In this document: one piece after another, positions 1-11,559 of the stretch | How the letters are laid out: each line of letters opens with the position of its first letter | How positions within the stretch are numbered: position 1 is the stretch's first letter | Assembly (NCBI GenBank): GCA_036346275.1 | Contig: CM070730.1 | Span: 9,486,309-9,550,308 of the forward strand | Origin: Otatea glauca | Taxonomy: Eukaryota > Streptophyta > Magnoliopsida > Poales > Poaceae | Direction of reading: 5' to 3' | Length of the DNA: 64,000 bases | Position numbers and translations under genes: made by a program | The notes under the pieces: model-generated | Databases searched by the model: none | Told to the model about the DNA's origin: nothing | What the model saw: only the letters and a program-made list of their open reading frames with translations

Positions 1-1
1 C

Positions 2-2947
2 ATCTACGCCGCATGCCACCGCGTGCTCCGCGAGGTCCAAGAACCACCGGCCCTCGTTACTGTTGTTTTTTACCCCAGTGAGTTGAAGTCGTCTGCTGGA
101 ATGTTTTTATGGACTGATCCGTGGATTATGCAGGTTCGTCGGAGGTTGCCCGACTTTGCACCTACCAAGGTGCTGGATTTCGGAGCGGGGCCGAGCTCAG
201 CGCTTTGGTGAGTATGGCCTAATTGATATCACTTGCTAAGAGTTTCAATTTGCATAAAAGCTTAATATGGCTGTAAAAATGCAGGGCAATGAGGGCAGTG
301 TGGCCGAAGTCAATAGAGAGGGTTAACTTGGTCGAGCCCTCCAAAGAGATGCAGAGAGCAGGACAGAGCCTTCTTGACAGTAAGCTTAGCTCTTTCTTTT
401 GCTTACATGGTGTGATGCATATTGGATGATGCGATTGATTACTAGGTGGTTTCAGAGTAGCATATGAGCCTCAAGTATGTGGGAGTGATAGGTTTAACGA
501 CAATTTGATATGCAAAGGAAGATCATTACCTTATGATGGAGCCGCCAACCATATGCCACAAAGTTATTTTAAACTTTGTAATGTAAATTTCATTCTCGTG
601 CTTTTGGCTATTTACTTGCATTAGCGGTCTTTGCTTACCATGGCCACGGTGACACTTCTAATGTCGAACACTCAAAACTATATGTTGTGTTTGGTATGCT
701 GTATACTCTGCAAATGTTTAAAGATTTGAATGGGTTGCCACTTTTTATAATCAATACAACCTATTGAAAAAATGTTAATTATGCTGTTTACTATGCTATA
801 GATTTGAAGGGGTTGCCACTTATTCACAGCTATGATAGCATCCAAGAGTTGAACCGCAACATCGAAAAACATGAGCGAGGGCACGATCTTGTAATATCGG
901 TAAGTTCTATTGATTTCTTTATCCATGTAGTGTTTCATGATGGTGGTCGAATGGGTAATGTAATTTTGAGAAACTACGTCAGATCATGCTGCATTATTAG
1001 TGATTTTCTCTCTCTGTTGAATTCCTTATGTTTCAACCTTTATTGAATATCTTCCCTCCATGTGTAGTCTTATGCACTTGGGGAGATTCCTTCTTTGAAC
1101 GACCGGATAACAATAGTGCGGCAGCTTTGGGACCTAACAAAAGATGTTTTGGTATAATTACCCTCCTCTCTCTCTCTCTCTGTGTGCGCGCGCGCGCGCG
1201 TGTGCACGCCCGCTTGTGGGGGATGTTCTTGTGACTCTTGTATCTGAAGAAAAGTTATTCATTTTTTAGGTTTTGTTAGAGCCTGGAACTCCTCAAGGAG
1301 CAAAGATTATAAGCCAAATGCGCTCATATATCCTTTGGATGGAAAAGAGAGTATGCTCTGACTGTTACCACCCACTACATGATTCGCTATTCAGATATTT
1401 GACATATTTCCTTGCTTCATAGCAATTTATTTACATAATATTTCTGCTTTCCAGAAGTGCCGCAAAAGTGAAAAACCCACAGGTGGTGCTCCGAGTAAAA
1501 GGAAGAGCGTTGTTGCTCAAGAAGCCTTGTTGAAAAATGGTGCTTTTGTGGTTGCCCCAGTGAGTTGAAACTGCAAATGTTCAAATCTTAGTTTATGCTC
1601 TCGAGTAAGACTAAATGACTAATTTGATACTCCATATCAGTGTCCTCATGATGGTCACTGTCCTTTGGAGAATTCAGATAAATACTGCCACTTTGTTCAG
1701 AGATTGGAGAGGACGGCATCACAGCGTGCCTATAAGGTGCCTTTCAATCTCTTGTTACTTTTCTTATGTGTTGTATTCTATGCCTTTTTTTAGAATGCAC
1801 TCTTGTCAAACAGTTGAAAAATAATTTCACGTGTCATACATCTGAATCACTCCGGGTATTCAACAATATCACAATTATCCTTTAGTCGCTGATAGAAAAT
1901 GTTGTGCCGAACATGGGTTGCTTGATTGTTCGGTAATTTCTGTTCATGTAGAATAAGTTTATGGTCTCCCAAAATTGTGCTTATCTTAAATCGGTATTTT
2001 TGGTAGTGGATGGTTGCAACTTGCATATCAAGCCCTTAATGTGCTTTAATAACTTTGCCTTTTCACTTTTGAGGAGAACACTAAAGCACTTCCTTTTTTT
2101 AATTTTCATAAGATTTACAAAAAATATTTTACAGCTCTTAACAAGAAAAATGAACTTTGTAGTTGTTAGCCTTTTTAATTCCCATTTTCTGATGTTTGCT
2201 GCAGAGGTCGAAGGGTGTGCCTTTGCGTGGTTTTGAGGATGAAAAATTTTGCTATGTTGCTTTAAGAAGGGGCAAGCGGCCAGAGTAAGGGCTTGTGGCT
2301 TTGAAGTCGAGATTTATCCAATCACCGCTCACTCTGTACATTCATTTGCATATGTGCATCTTTTTTAGATTATCATAGGCTCCTGCAAGTATATGTTTGA
2401 CTTAAATAACAATTCCTTCTTATCTCTGAACTAGGGAAGCTTGGCCACTTGATGGCATGAAATTTGAGACGCGTAAAGAACGTCATGCCAAGAGAAACCC
2501 CGAAGATCTTATCATTGACTATGGTAGTCATCTATTCATGACTATTCCTCCGGTCCTTCCTAGTATCAGGATTTTGAAAATCATGTTTTGCTGCTTGCTA
2601 CTTTTGGCTCAGACGAACAATTTCGAAGTGAGGAAGATGAAGACACTCATGTTGAGGTTGACGACAGTTTGGTCCCATATGCTTCTGATGCACAAGAATT
2701 AAGTTTATTCCATGAGAGTGGAGAGGAGGAAGAGCAACCCATCCGTGCTGATCTTGGAGGAGGTTGGGGCCGGATTATATACAGCCCCATTCGAAGAGGA
2801 AGGCAAGTACAACTTGATGTATGCCGTGCCACCAAACGGGATGCATCCGAAGGCGCATTCAAGCGAATAGTGGTCACCCAAAGCAAGAACCCTACAATGC
2901 ATCTTCAGGCCCGGAGGTCACTTTGGGGTGACCTTTGGCCATTTTAA
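2..2947 (+). CDS. RSM22/METTL17-type mitochondrial ribosome-assembly methyltransferase-like protein (5' partial)
   Basis: Eleven GT-AG exons join in one frame: <2-34, 134-207, 285-379, 802-899, 1068-1151, 1270-1350, 1455-1559, 1641-1736, 2205-2284, 2435-2523 and 2613-2947 (stop). They give at least 389 residues; the start lies left of the window. An AdoMet-fold glycine loop (VLDFGAGPSSALW) spans exons 2-3 and is followed by a WPKSIERVNLVEPS strand and VLLEPGTPQGAKII. Exon 8 opens with the cysteine signature CPHDGHCP...YCHF, and exon 9 has a further FCY; in METTL17/Rsm22 such cysteines bind an Fe-S cluster. The C-terminus (GWGRIIYSP...SLWGDLWPF) is typical of plant members. Family knowledge: these proteins assist assembly of the mitochondrial small ribosomal subunit rather than act as proven methyltransferases. 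The first intron (35-133) is 99 nt, in frame and free of stops, so it could be retained; I splice it out because the result matches the family better. The gene looks intact. Confidence 0.9.
1165..1206. repeat. (CT)n-(TG)n-(CG)n compound microsatellite
   Basis: A CT run passes into TGTG, then a CG run and TGTGCAC. It starts only about 13 bases downstream of the 5' splice site at 1152, inside intron 5 of the RSM22-like gene. The CG part alternates purine and pyrimidine and could adopt unusual DNA structure (inference). Confidence 0.9.
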
Positions 2948-4566
2948 GCGATCCTTCAAGCTTGTTTATGGGAGCTCTGAAGCTGTTCAGCATTGTACTC
3001 GTTCGTTGAAAATGTGAATGCGGTGTTAGTGATTGCTGTTACTGCTATTTTTTTATTTTTTATTTGCTTTAGCAGTATGGTTATCTGTAACAAAGGTGGT
3101 TGGCAAACCTCATCTCAAATTCTCACTATCGAGAACAGTAAGGATGTGCCAGAATTCTGACGTTGGAACTCTGCAGCATCGCACGCTCTCCAGTCTCCAC
3201 CAACAATGTAGTGTTGATCATTGTCTAAGAACACCCGGCAGTCTGGCACATCATAAGACATAATACTAAATGTATTTTTAGAGCGTCCATAACATTAAGT
3301 TTCTATGATTAAATTTGTGTGAATTGGCCTTTTCTAAATATAAGATCAAGAACTGAAGTGTCCGTGGTAGCCTGCACTCTCTCTAAACTCAAGGCAACCT
3401 TTATTAACTAAGATAATTGTTACATCGTCCACGAGTAGAAACAAGAAAATTTGGTCGATCATCCACCCAGACAAAAGACTCAGCAGCTAGCATCGCCCAC
3501 GAGGTAGCTCATGGTCTACTTTGGTCGCCTCTACCAACTCCATGGAATATTGAATCCACGACGGTACAGTTGCAGCCAATCTTCATCGCTAGCACGAGCC
3601 CATTCATAGGCCTGGGCCGAGCTGGAGCTAGCCTGATCTGTCACGCTCGAGCTCGGTAAAAGTTCGATTTGGGGTTCGAGTTTGAATTCAGGCTCAATTC
3701 AATCTTAAGTAGAATCGAACTTAACTCGAGTAAACTTGGTAATGATAAATAATTCAATATGCAATATTTTTTGACAATGGAAAAAAGTTTGAGCTCAAGC
3801 TCGGCAAGAGTTAACATATAATAATATTTAATAAGTACTTTGTAAAGTTACTAGGCTTACGAGCTATTCGAGCTCGGTTCTGTGAAGTTTGCGAGCTCGA
3901 GATCAAACTCGAGGTTGGCTCGTTTGAAGCTTGAACCGAGTATGGAGAGCTCACAAGCCTCGAGCTTTTTTTTTTACAGCCCTACCCAAACGGAAGCGCC
4001 TCTGCTTACGCGGATAAGGCATCCAAGGTTTGTTCAATGGATCAGTTTCCAGCAGCCACGAACATCCCTTTGTCATCTCTGACAATCACTTGTTTTTTTT
4101 TAATTATTATTGCGTTGCACTTGTGCAGTCGTTCCTCTCTGGGAAAAAAAGCAAAACTGTTGTAGAAGACTAGAAGAGTACAAGCACATTAGATTGACAT
4201 CCAGGACCCACTAATCAAGCATCAAGACAATAACTAGACGCGAGAACTTTGTTTAGGGCAATTGATATTAGAACTGAGAGCAATACAAAGACATTGCGAT
4301 GCGCACATCAGTATAAATTTGTTAATTTGATCCATTTTGCTTTTTAGTTAACTCTCTGTACAACGGATCTGCCCTTCCCAGATGAATCCCCGGAGTTGAG
4401 GTAAGATTACATCCTGACAAAGGGCGGTAACATGGACAAACATACGGCTAATAATTACCCTGATTAATAGGAAAAATGACTAAAAATTTGTGGGAATATC
4501 TGAACAGCATTGTCATCCACATCGCTGTACATATATGCAAGCACAGCAGCATATACATGGCCCCCT
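2948..4566. other. Interval between the RSM22-like gene and the convergent CDC14-like gene
   Basis: Two genes converge here, so this stretch holds their 3' untranslated regions. I see no further coding exon. Apart from the possible hAT-like element at 3607-3984, nothing in it is recognisable; the rest is unremarkable AT-rich sequence. Confidence 0.6.
3607..3984. mobile_element. Possible non-autonomous hAT-like element rich in GAGCTCGA motifs
   Basis: The right end reads ...TTTTTTACAGCCCTA, the reverse complement of TAGGGCTGTAAAA, a common plant hAT terminus. The left end, TAGGCCTGGGCCGAGC, is a weaker match. The flanks CCCATTCA and CCCAAACG share 5 of 8 bases. The interior is filled with short inverted GAGCTCG words around an AT-rich core and has no ORF. 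The ends are imperfect, so the boundaries are tentative. Confidence 0.4.
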
Positions 4567-6853
4567 TCAGTATGGTTGCAAGAAATCCAACACATGCTCT
4601 GCCTGAAAGCTTAGTTCTGGTTGCCTCGCTTGTGCATCTAATGTTGAGCTGAAAAGATTCGTTGAGCAGATAAAGGATGCACAATTCTCTCCTAAGAGTT
4701 TCTTAAGATCCTCTTGCATATTTGAAATGGAGGTTGCATCACCCTTTTCGCTTGCACTTCCAGAGTAAAGAAGCAGAAACTCTGCACATTTTAGCCTGAA
4801 AAAGATGAAATGTGAGATGAATATTGTATGGTAATATTATAATACAAACGTTAGACTAATCTCAGTGAAATGTGTCTCTAATATGGACAAACCTCAAATG
4901 GTCATCTATATGTCTGTCCTTTACAAGATCAGCAATTTTATGTAGCCCCTCTTGTTCCTTGAAATCCTAAGAGAAGACCAATAAGAGATGAAAGGAGAGC
5001 TACAAGAAATCAAGCCAGGGACGTTGCAGATTATGGTTGCATATGCAATCAGCTGCACAAAATCCATTTCATAGGCATACCGTACCATCAAATTATCTGA
5101 GCAATCCACCATCAGTGCTAAAAGAGTATCCAAACATGCTCGTTGCTCAAGCATGCCCCGAATCAACAGCATATTCAAAAGTACCTGAGTAAGTTATATA
5201 ATAAGAATGACATGACCATGACAACAACAATTTATATAGTTCTAATAAAGAATGAGCAACAAAACAAGCAAGTGAGCAACCATAGTACAGGTGACACAAC
5301 CACACGTGCTTCCACACAAAGTTGAAATGGAAACGTATGGACATGATTGTTAAGTACAGATTACTCCAATAAGAAAAGATGACTTCTAATAAATCACTTC
5401 ACAAGATATATATACAAAGACCACATATATAGATAATGCAGATTACCAGTTGGTAATTTTTTTTGTCGAAAAGAAACCAAATGTTACCTTGAGAATGAGC
5501 AAACTATACTCTTTTCCAGCAACTTGATCCCACAAAAGCAAAGAAAATACAGAGAAACATTTGATGGTATAGGGATATTACTCCAGTGACATATAATTTC
5601 CAGATATTCCCCTTTAGTTTTTTTAAGACCCCTTTAGTTCCTAATAGACCAACAAATTTCACATCAGTTTAGTTTTTTTTTTCTAAGTCTGTGACACACC
5701 ACAGCAAGTTTCACAGAGTTTAGTAGCTGCCAAAGTAAGGAACCATGACTTTGTGTTCAAAAATCCAAAACCAGTATCCAACCTTGTTAAGCATGTATTG
5801 GTTAGCAAGTGTGTGCACAGTGACATGAACTAGCCCCAGCTAGTTGGGCGCATGCTATTCTGGTATGTCCTCCCTTGAACAAGGTAATCACAAAGATGAG
5901 TAAACTTGAACTGAACGCCTTCTGCCTGAGTACCTTGCTAGGAGTCCAGGACCACGGAATCCTTGTATGGTCCAGCATTTAAAGACTGTACTAGAATTCA
6001 CCCAAACCCTGAGGAAAAGCAGATGCCGAGACATGAACCTGATGTTCTCGACCCACCTCTCCATTGATAATGTTCAAGTACCAACTCCCTAAGTGAAGCA
6101 CAGAACAAATTGTACTGTACTCATTCGTACGACTCCATCGGATTTACCTAAGCGACAACAATTTTCCAACTAATGGTAATGGCACGCACTATGAACAATT
6201 AATTCCGTATCTCAACTCTCAATGAAGTAAACAGTGCTTGGATTTTCTACGACGGAAGCAAATGCAGTGTTGCGCCGACGCGGCGAGTTTTTTTTTTTAC
6301 CTTGACGGCATTGTAGCGATGCGCGGCGGCGGCGCAATCCCGGCAGAGGAGGCAGCAGCCTTCGAGCACCCTGAGCGCGAGCACGACCTCGGAGTCGGTG
6401 GCGGGGTTCTTGAGCTTGACGGGCTCGATGCCGAGAACGTGCCCCACCGTCACCACCGAGTCGTCCTTCGCCCTGCGCAGGCTGTGCTCGAACAGCACCG
6501 GCACCACTGCACCAAACGCACACGATCCATTCGTCAATTCTATTCGCAAGATTTGGTAACCAAGCGGGGGAAGAGAGAGTCAGAGGGGATGGGTCGCGAG
6601 ATGTGCAACCTTGGATGTCGCGGATGGACTGGGACTGGCGGAAGAGACGCGCGGAGGCGTCGGCGTCGGCGGCCGAGCGGAGGGCGCGGAGGAGCGCGCG
6701 GAGGCCGCGCAGGCGCAGGAAGGAGAAGCCCGCGGCCGCGTCGCGGAGGCCGCACCGCAGCGACAGCGCCAGGTCGCGGAACATGCGCCGCCGCTCGGAC
6801 GCCGTCGGCTGCCGCCCCGCCGCCTCCTCCGCCGCCGCGGCAGCTCCCGGCAT
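4567..6853 (-). CDS. Helical-repeat protein resembling the plant CDC14/SIN-component family
   Basis: Five minus-strand exons join in frame: 6853-6610, 6506-6301, 5184-5086, 4966-4893 and 4795-4567 (stop TGA). They give 283 residues, and every junction is GT-AG with matching phase. The start is the ATG at 6853, in a GC-rich first exon with an Ala-rich N-terminus. Landmarks are VVTVGHVLGIEPVKLKNP, SEVVLALRVLEGCCLLCR, GMLEQRACLDTLLALMVDC, EGLHKIADLVKDRHIDDHLR, LKCAEFLLLYSGSAS and the C-terminal FQAEHVLDFLQPY. The repeated Leu-rich helices suggest an ARM-like fold. The order of motifs matches my memory of plant proteins annotated 'cell division control protein 14, SIN component' (PF08045); in fission yeast Cdc14 acts with the Sid1 kinase in septation. 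The plant role is not shown by the sequence. Intron 2 (5185-6300) is 1.1 kb. The gene appears intact. Confidence 0.75.
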
Positions 6854-7640
6854 CCTCCCCGTGGCCGTGGCGTGTCTCGCTGACTCCGCGCGAGCGACGC
6901 GCCGCTTCGTTAATTTCGCGGTTTTTTTCTCTCTCGCAAGCACGAGTTCGGTTGGGTCGATGCAGAATGCGACGAGGGAGAGATCCCGTGTCGCGGTCAG
7001 TCGTGGGCGTGTTTTCATTTCCCGGGTGGGGTCGGGTGGCCCGTCTAATCGTCTGGGATTTGTGGGCCCAGCTTCGCACCGCACCGCACCGCATCGCATC
7101 GCATCGCATCGCACGACCCATATCATCATTTTAAAGTTTAAACACACCATCCCTTTTAAATACTGCATACAAATCCAACACGAGTGCACAAACAAGTGGT
7201 AAATGGTAGCGCAAATTGATAACCAGAAGAGGGAAAACAAACGGGAAGTTAGGAAATACAGAAAGAACACATTTGTTACAACTCAAAATAGTCGTTAGAA
7301 GATCATTCTATAGAAACAAGTCAATAATAAGACGAGCTTTCAAAATTTTGAAGTATGCTGTGTATCTCTTTTAGTCGGTTTAAATTTTTGGATAAACTAA
7401 TTAGTGCATGAACTCAATATAGTATTAAAATCTTGAGATCATGAGTTCAAGATCCCACTAACACGATATTTTTAAAAGTATTTATGGTCTACTTCTAGTC
7501 CCCATATTATACAAACAATATAGAAGGGTTGATAATAGCATCATGAAGGGGGCACAGGAGGGTTGGGATTTTCTCGAGCGAAGCACAATAATAGGAAGGA
7601 AATTCAAGCATTATAAACAGTTATAGTAGGAATTTCAAAA
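6854..7640. other. 5' flank of the CDC14-like gene
   Basis: This is the upstream region of the minus-strand gene. The part next to the gene is GC-rich (to about 7110). Beyond a pentanucleotide repeat it becomes AT-rich. No conserved promoter element can be assigned and no ORF here looks real. Confidence 0.5.
7075..7114. repeat. (GCACC/GCATC)n pentanucleotide microsatellite
   Basis: Three GCACC-type units are followed by four GCATC units, about 220 bases upstream of the CDC14-like start codon. It lies in the probable promoter or 5' UTR, so length variation could matter for expression (inference). Confidence 0.9.
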
Positions 7641-7685
7641 CTTGTTTAATTTCCTGCATTCTAAACCAAACAGCTCACTGCTGCT

Positions 7686-8060
7686 TCAAGAAGGGCCTCC
7701 TGGGACAAAAACCAGGATACGGCTACCAGCTGGTTCCGTCCTCCTCGAGTTCTTCGAGATGTGGAATTTTTTTCCCAAAACATTCGACCTCAAGTTGGAC
7801 ACAACGCCCAATACTTCACCTTGCGGTCCGCATAGCAAGCCGGTCCATGCGCCTGGAAACTCGACTGCAGAGTGCAGACAGGGCGAACGCGTCACCGTGC
7901 TCCGGTGTCCACTGAGCTCGGTAGACTTCAGCGAACAACGGGTCGCGTTCCCAGCGCAGCACAACGAGCAGCAGCTCGCCAATGCAGGTCACCGCGTGCG
8001 CCCCGATCACGGCCGGGGTGAAACCGGACGCACGTGCCACGGTGCCAGAGCTGGTTTAGT
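7686..8060 (-). pseudogene. 3' half of an interrupted F-box (DUF295-like) gene
   Basis: Read on the minus strand from 8040, the translation includes AHAVTCIGELLLVVLRWERD and FAEVYRAQWTPEHGDA. This resembles the C-terminal half of grass F-box/DUF295-type proteins (an ELLLV strand, then a FEVYR-like strand). After about 7890 the frame shifts and motifs fade. The segment has no F-box of its own and abuts the AT-rich insertion at about 8053. Its missing N-terminal half appears to be at 21865-22532 on the same strand. Confidence 0.6.
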
Positions 8061-8705
8061 AGGGCAGTGACAACATAGTTAGAAATCCTGGCTAAATTTC
8101 GGAATTTCTCGTTGAGATCTCAGATTTCGGTCAGAGACGAGATACAAAATTCTAACCGGATAAAAAAAGTGAATTTTTAAATCACTACAGTATTCATAAA
8201 TTTTTGACTCTTAGGGTTTTTTTAAAACCATAATTTGACTTTTTTTGATCGGATTTGACCTAATAATCCATGATAATGTTACTTTTCATGAAAATTTGTT
8301 GAAAAACTGAATTTTTAAAACGTTTTGTAATTTGGTAGAAACACTGTTAGATTTTTATAAAAATTTACATGCTTGATCATGCTCTAAAAAATTTATGATA
8401 CCATATTTAGCAGTCTAGGATCATACATAAATTTTTTCAAAAGAATCGAACTTCATTTGTTATCTTTAAAAAATCAAAAACACAATGAACATAACTGACA
8501 CAGTAACTTTGTCAGAATTTTATAAATTTGCTCCAGTGTGATCATGATCCAAAATGTTTATGTGAGCTTAAGTATTGCTTCAGAACCATTCTCTATTTTT
8601 TTAAAAAAAATTGTTTGCTCAATAAAATGTATAATGCATTGAACTTCGTTTGTTATCTTTTCAAAAATAAAAAACAGAAGGAATGTAAATGGTATAGTAC
8701 CCTAG
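8053..8705. mobile_element. Left part of an AT-rich repetitive insertion (interrupted by element 1)
   Basis: It begins with a segment related to GGAATTTCTCG-(C/T)-(C/T)-GAGATCTC, then AT-rich text with recurring phrases such as GTGTGATCATGATCCAAAA. The same text recurs in the same order at 45060-45760. It stops at 8705, where element 1 has inserted after CCTAG, and resumes at 21145 with TAAGAATTTTATAA, exactly as the uninterrupted copy at about 45735 predicts. It has no coding capacity. Confidence 0.75.
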
Positions 8706-9707
8706 TGTTAGGGATCGGCCACCTTGACACGTGGCCCTCGGGCTTTGAGCACCCTCCTCTAAGATCGGGGATCGTTCCTAGCTCGGATCGAGACGTCTTG
8801 AACCGCCACCGAGCACCAATCGGATCGTTCGAGCCAGTTCACCAAAGGTCCCGCAAGGCCATAAAGGAGCTCTTCCCGACCTAGCCGATCGCCCGAGCTC
8901 TTTCCCGACCTAGCGGGCGTTCGACCTTAAATCCTGATCGGGCTCCCGACCTCCGACCCACCGATCCGGTCTCCGCTAAGGGTCGAGCATCGGCCCTCCA
9001 CGACCTTTAACCACGTGTTCAACGATCGCGATCACCAAGCGACCGCACAAAAGCAGGTGGCTCCTTCCCATGGCAGCACGAAGGTCGCCAAAGTCAAAGC
9101 CTCACCCCATCATCCGATCGCAGACAAAGCATGTGAGTCCACTCACCCCAGGCAGCGCTGGGGCCACGCATGGCAACGTCATCATCTGACAAAACCACAG
9201 AGAGTGGGTGCGCTGTTTCCCGAAGAAGCAGCGACCTGCTTTGCTCGGAGAGTTTACTAACCCGGCGTGGGCAAGGCCAGACAAGACTAGTCACCAAGAC
9301 GAAGGCTTTCTGACATGAACCCCTTCATTCTCTCGGCTCCCAATCCCCAATGTAACCTGCCCCTTTCGGCCGTATAAGGGAGGACAGGGCCCTCTGGAAG
9401 GGGCGGCTTTTCTTCTTTCTCACTACACCTCCACGAACTAGGCTCGTGACTCTCATATTGGAACCCCTAGCTCTCATTTGTAAAAATTTGGGCACCATCG
9501 GCATTGAGGGCACATGAGCACCATCATCCGAATCGAGTAGGGACGCTCGGTCGAACCAAGATAAATCTCGTGTCCCTGCTTGATTGTCTTTGGCCCCTGT
9601 TCAATACGCCCACCGAGGGTACCTCCCGGACGGCGAAGCTCTGGGCCTCGCCCTCCGTACTACCCTTCACCCTCTTTCTTTGCGGTCGATGGTCCCGATC
9701 GTCGACA
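8706..9707 (+). repeat. 5' LTR of element 1
   Basis: 1002 bp, beginning TGTTAGGGATCGGCC and ending CGATCGTCGACA. It aligns along its length with 20119-21139. It differs by many substitutions and short deletions, most of them losses in this copy, so the insertion is not recent. CGTATAAGGG at 9371 may be the TATA-like promoter box (inference). Confidence 0.92.
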
Positions 9708-9709
9708 GC

Positions 9710-9726
9710 TGGCGCCCACCGTGGGG
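9710..9726 (+). other. Primer-binding site of element 1
   Basis: TGGCGCCCACCGTGGGG starts two bases after the 5' LTR. A TGG start complementary to a tRNA CCA end, right after the LTR, is the expected position and form. I cannot name the tRNA with certainty. Confidence 0.75.
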
Positions 9727-9793
9727 CCCGAAGTTTTGTTCGTCCAAAGTTCGTCACCTCGGCCAGCTCAACACCTCCAGCTCCACCACCAGC

Positions 9794-11310
9794 ATGTCAC
9801 GAATAGCAAGCTTGGGCTCGGACGCTGTCCCCGAGTGCCAAGGCTCCACATCCATGCTCGCCTCCTGCCGCCCCGCGAACGCCGGGTCTCGCGGCCGGTG
9901 GGCGAGGCGACCTCGGGCGACGGCGGTGGCGGAGACTCCTCGAGGCGATCGGCTCGCCAGATCGCCATCGACCGAGCCATCGCCGCCATTCGGCGTGAGG
10001 AGCGTGGTACGACCCGCCCGTCCCGCCACGGCCCTCCCGTCCGGACGAACTCGCCTAAGAACGCTGCGGGCCATCGCCGGTCATGGTCGACCCGCTCGGG
10101 CCGGCTCGGCCTTCTTTCGATAGTCCTTGGTCAAGAGCTCAACAAAGGCGACCGACGGCGTCACACCCGGCGGCAAACAGCTCTCTGGCTCGAGTCTCGC
10201 CGTGATGGCGTGGCCTCGTCGCATGATCGCCGGCCGCCCACCGGCAGATCTCGCCGGGCTCACGCCCAATGCCATCTTCACCACCTCTCCGACAGAAGGG
10301 GTGCGCGCGGTTGCTTGCCGTCGCCCGGGCGTAATGGCGAGCTTGCCGGACAGAAGATGCAAGGAAGTCTCTCCGGACGTCCGGCTCAAGCGACAGAAGA
10401 TCCGCAACCACCCGCGATGCCACCGTAACAAAGCTCCCGTCGACCATCGTGGTCGACGCGGGGTGCGTCGCCGCCTCGAAGTTCTCCTCGCTTACCGATG
10501 ATGACTCGACGCCAAGAGCCGACGGCAGAGCCTTCCGACCACGGTGCCCGACGTACTCGAACGATCTCCGTCGGGTACGCTGGCCGGCCCGGTTTAAGCG
10601 GCGATGATGGAGCGGTTCGACGGGACCAAGAACCCTGCGGAATTCCTCTCCATATACTCCATCGCCATCCTGGCGGTCGGAGGGGACGAGGCCGCGATGG
10701 CCAACTATCTCCCCACCGTTCTGGACGGTGCCGCCCGCACCTGGCTCTTCAACCAGCGCCCGGCACCTTCCGATCATGGCGCCAGCTGCGGAGCGCTCTC
10801 CACTCCAACTTCCAGAGCTGCTACGAGCGGCCTGGACGGGAAAGGGACCTGGACCGTGTTATCCAGGGAAAGGGGGAACATCTGCGAGACTTCGTGCGCC
10901 GGTTCACCCGCGCGCGAAACTCGATTCCCAACATCTCTGATGAAACCGTCATCAAGGCTTTCAAGTTTGGTGTCCGAGACAGACGCCTCACGGAGGACCT
11001 CGAGATTGCTACGAGGCTCACCGTCAACAAACTATTCCGCATGGCGGAGCGATATGCGGACGCGGACGATGCTGTCCGCTGGAAGCATGACTACGACCGA
11101 GGCAAGCTCGGCCTCGCCTTCGGCGAAACGGGACCATCCGGCGCTAAGGAAGGAGACCCGGCCCCGCGCGACAAAAGGCGAGGAAAAGACCGCGGCGTCG
11201 AGGGCGGCCAGCTCCGCGTAGTTGCCACGGTCGACAACAAACGCTGGAAGGCGAGCGCCGCGGACCGATCGCCGGGGCCCCACCTCGCAGAACTGGCCCC
11301 CCGCCAATAG
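9794..11310 (+). pseudogene. Element 1 gag (frameshifted)
   Basis: The likely start is the ATG at 9794, after the primer site. Recognisable blocks appear in shifting frames: an IAIDRAIAAIRREE helix near 9960-10010, MERFDGTKNPAEFLSIYSIA and ANYLPTVLDGAARTWLFNQ from 10607, then RVIQGKGEHLRDFVRRFTRA and ISDETVIKAFKFGVRD to about 11000. These are the retrotransposon gag core (PF03732-type) that forms the particle shell. At least two frameshifts, near 10770 and in the N-terminal half, prevent a single product. Confidence 0.8.
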
Positions 11311-11559
11311 CAGCGCGCCGCCCAAAGAGGCAGGTGGTCGGGGACCCCACGTGAACGTCCGAGCTTAGGGCAACGAGGAACAGCCCGTCTTCGACGTCAA
11401 CAAGTTTTGCCTGTTCCACAAGATTCACGGCCATGACCTATGAGGCTGCAGGACATGGCTGTTCAAACTGGACGTCTTTTATAGGGGGACTGGAGAGATG
11501 CCCACGCTCCCAAAAGGCGATGAACGGCCCGGAGGGATCGACGCCGGTCAGGCCCAAGC

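Noticed and set aside
440..600. Possible extra exon in intron 3 of the RSM22-like gene (GFRVAYEPQVCG...)
   Set aside because: Exon 3 to exon 4 joins cleanly as LLD-N-LKGLPLIHSYDS without it, and the family has no such insertion.
2570..2612. Alternative start of the last RSM22 exon at 2570
   Set aside because: It would create a frame error with the preceding exon; the AG at 2611-2612 gives IIDY-DEQF, which fits the family.
6212..7270. A 352-codon minus frame and overlapping plus frames (6238-7134, 6603-7202)
   Set aside because: These run through intron 1 and the promoter or are GC-rich shadows of the first two exons of the CDC14-like gene; only 6610-6853 and 6301-6506 fit splice sites and family motifs.
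9580..10501. Long plus and minus frames of 180-280 codons in the gag region
   Set aside because: GC-rich sequence with few stops; these are shadow frames of a frameshifted gag without recognisable domains.
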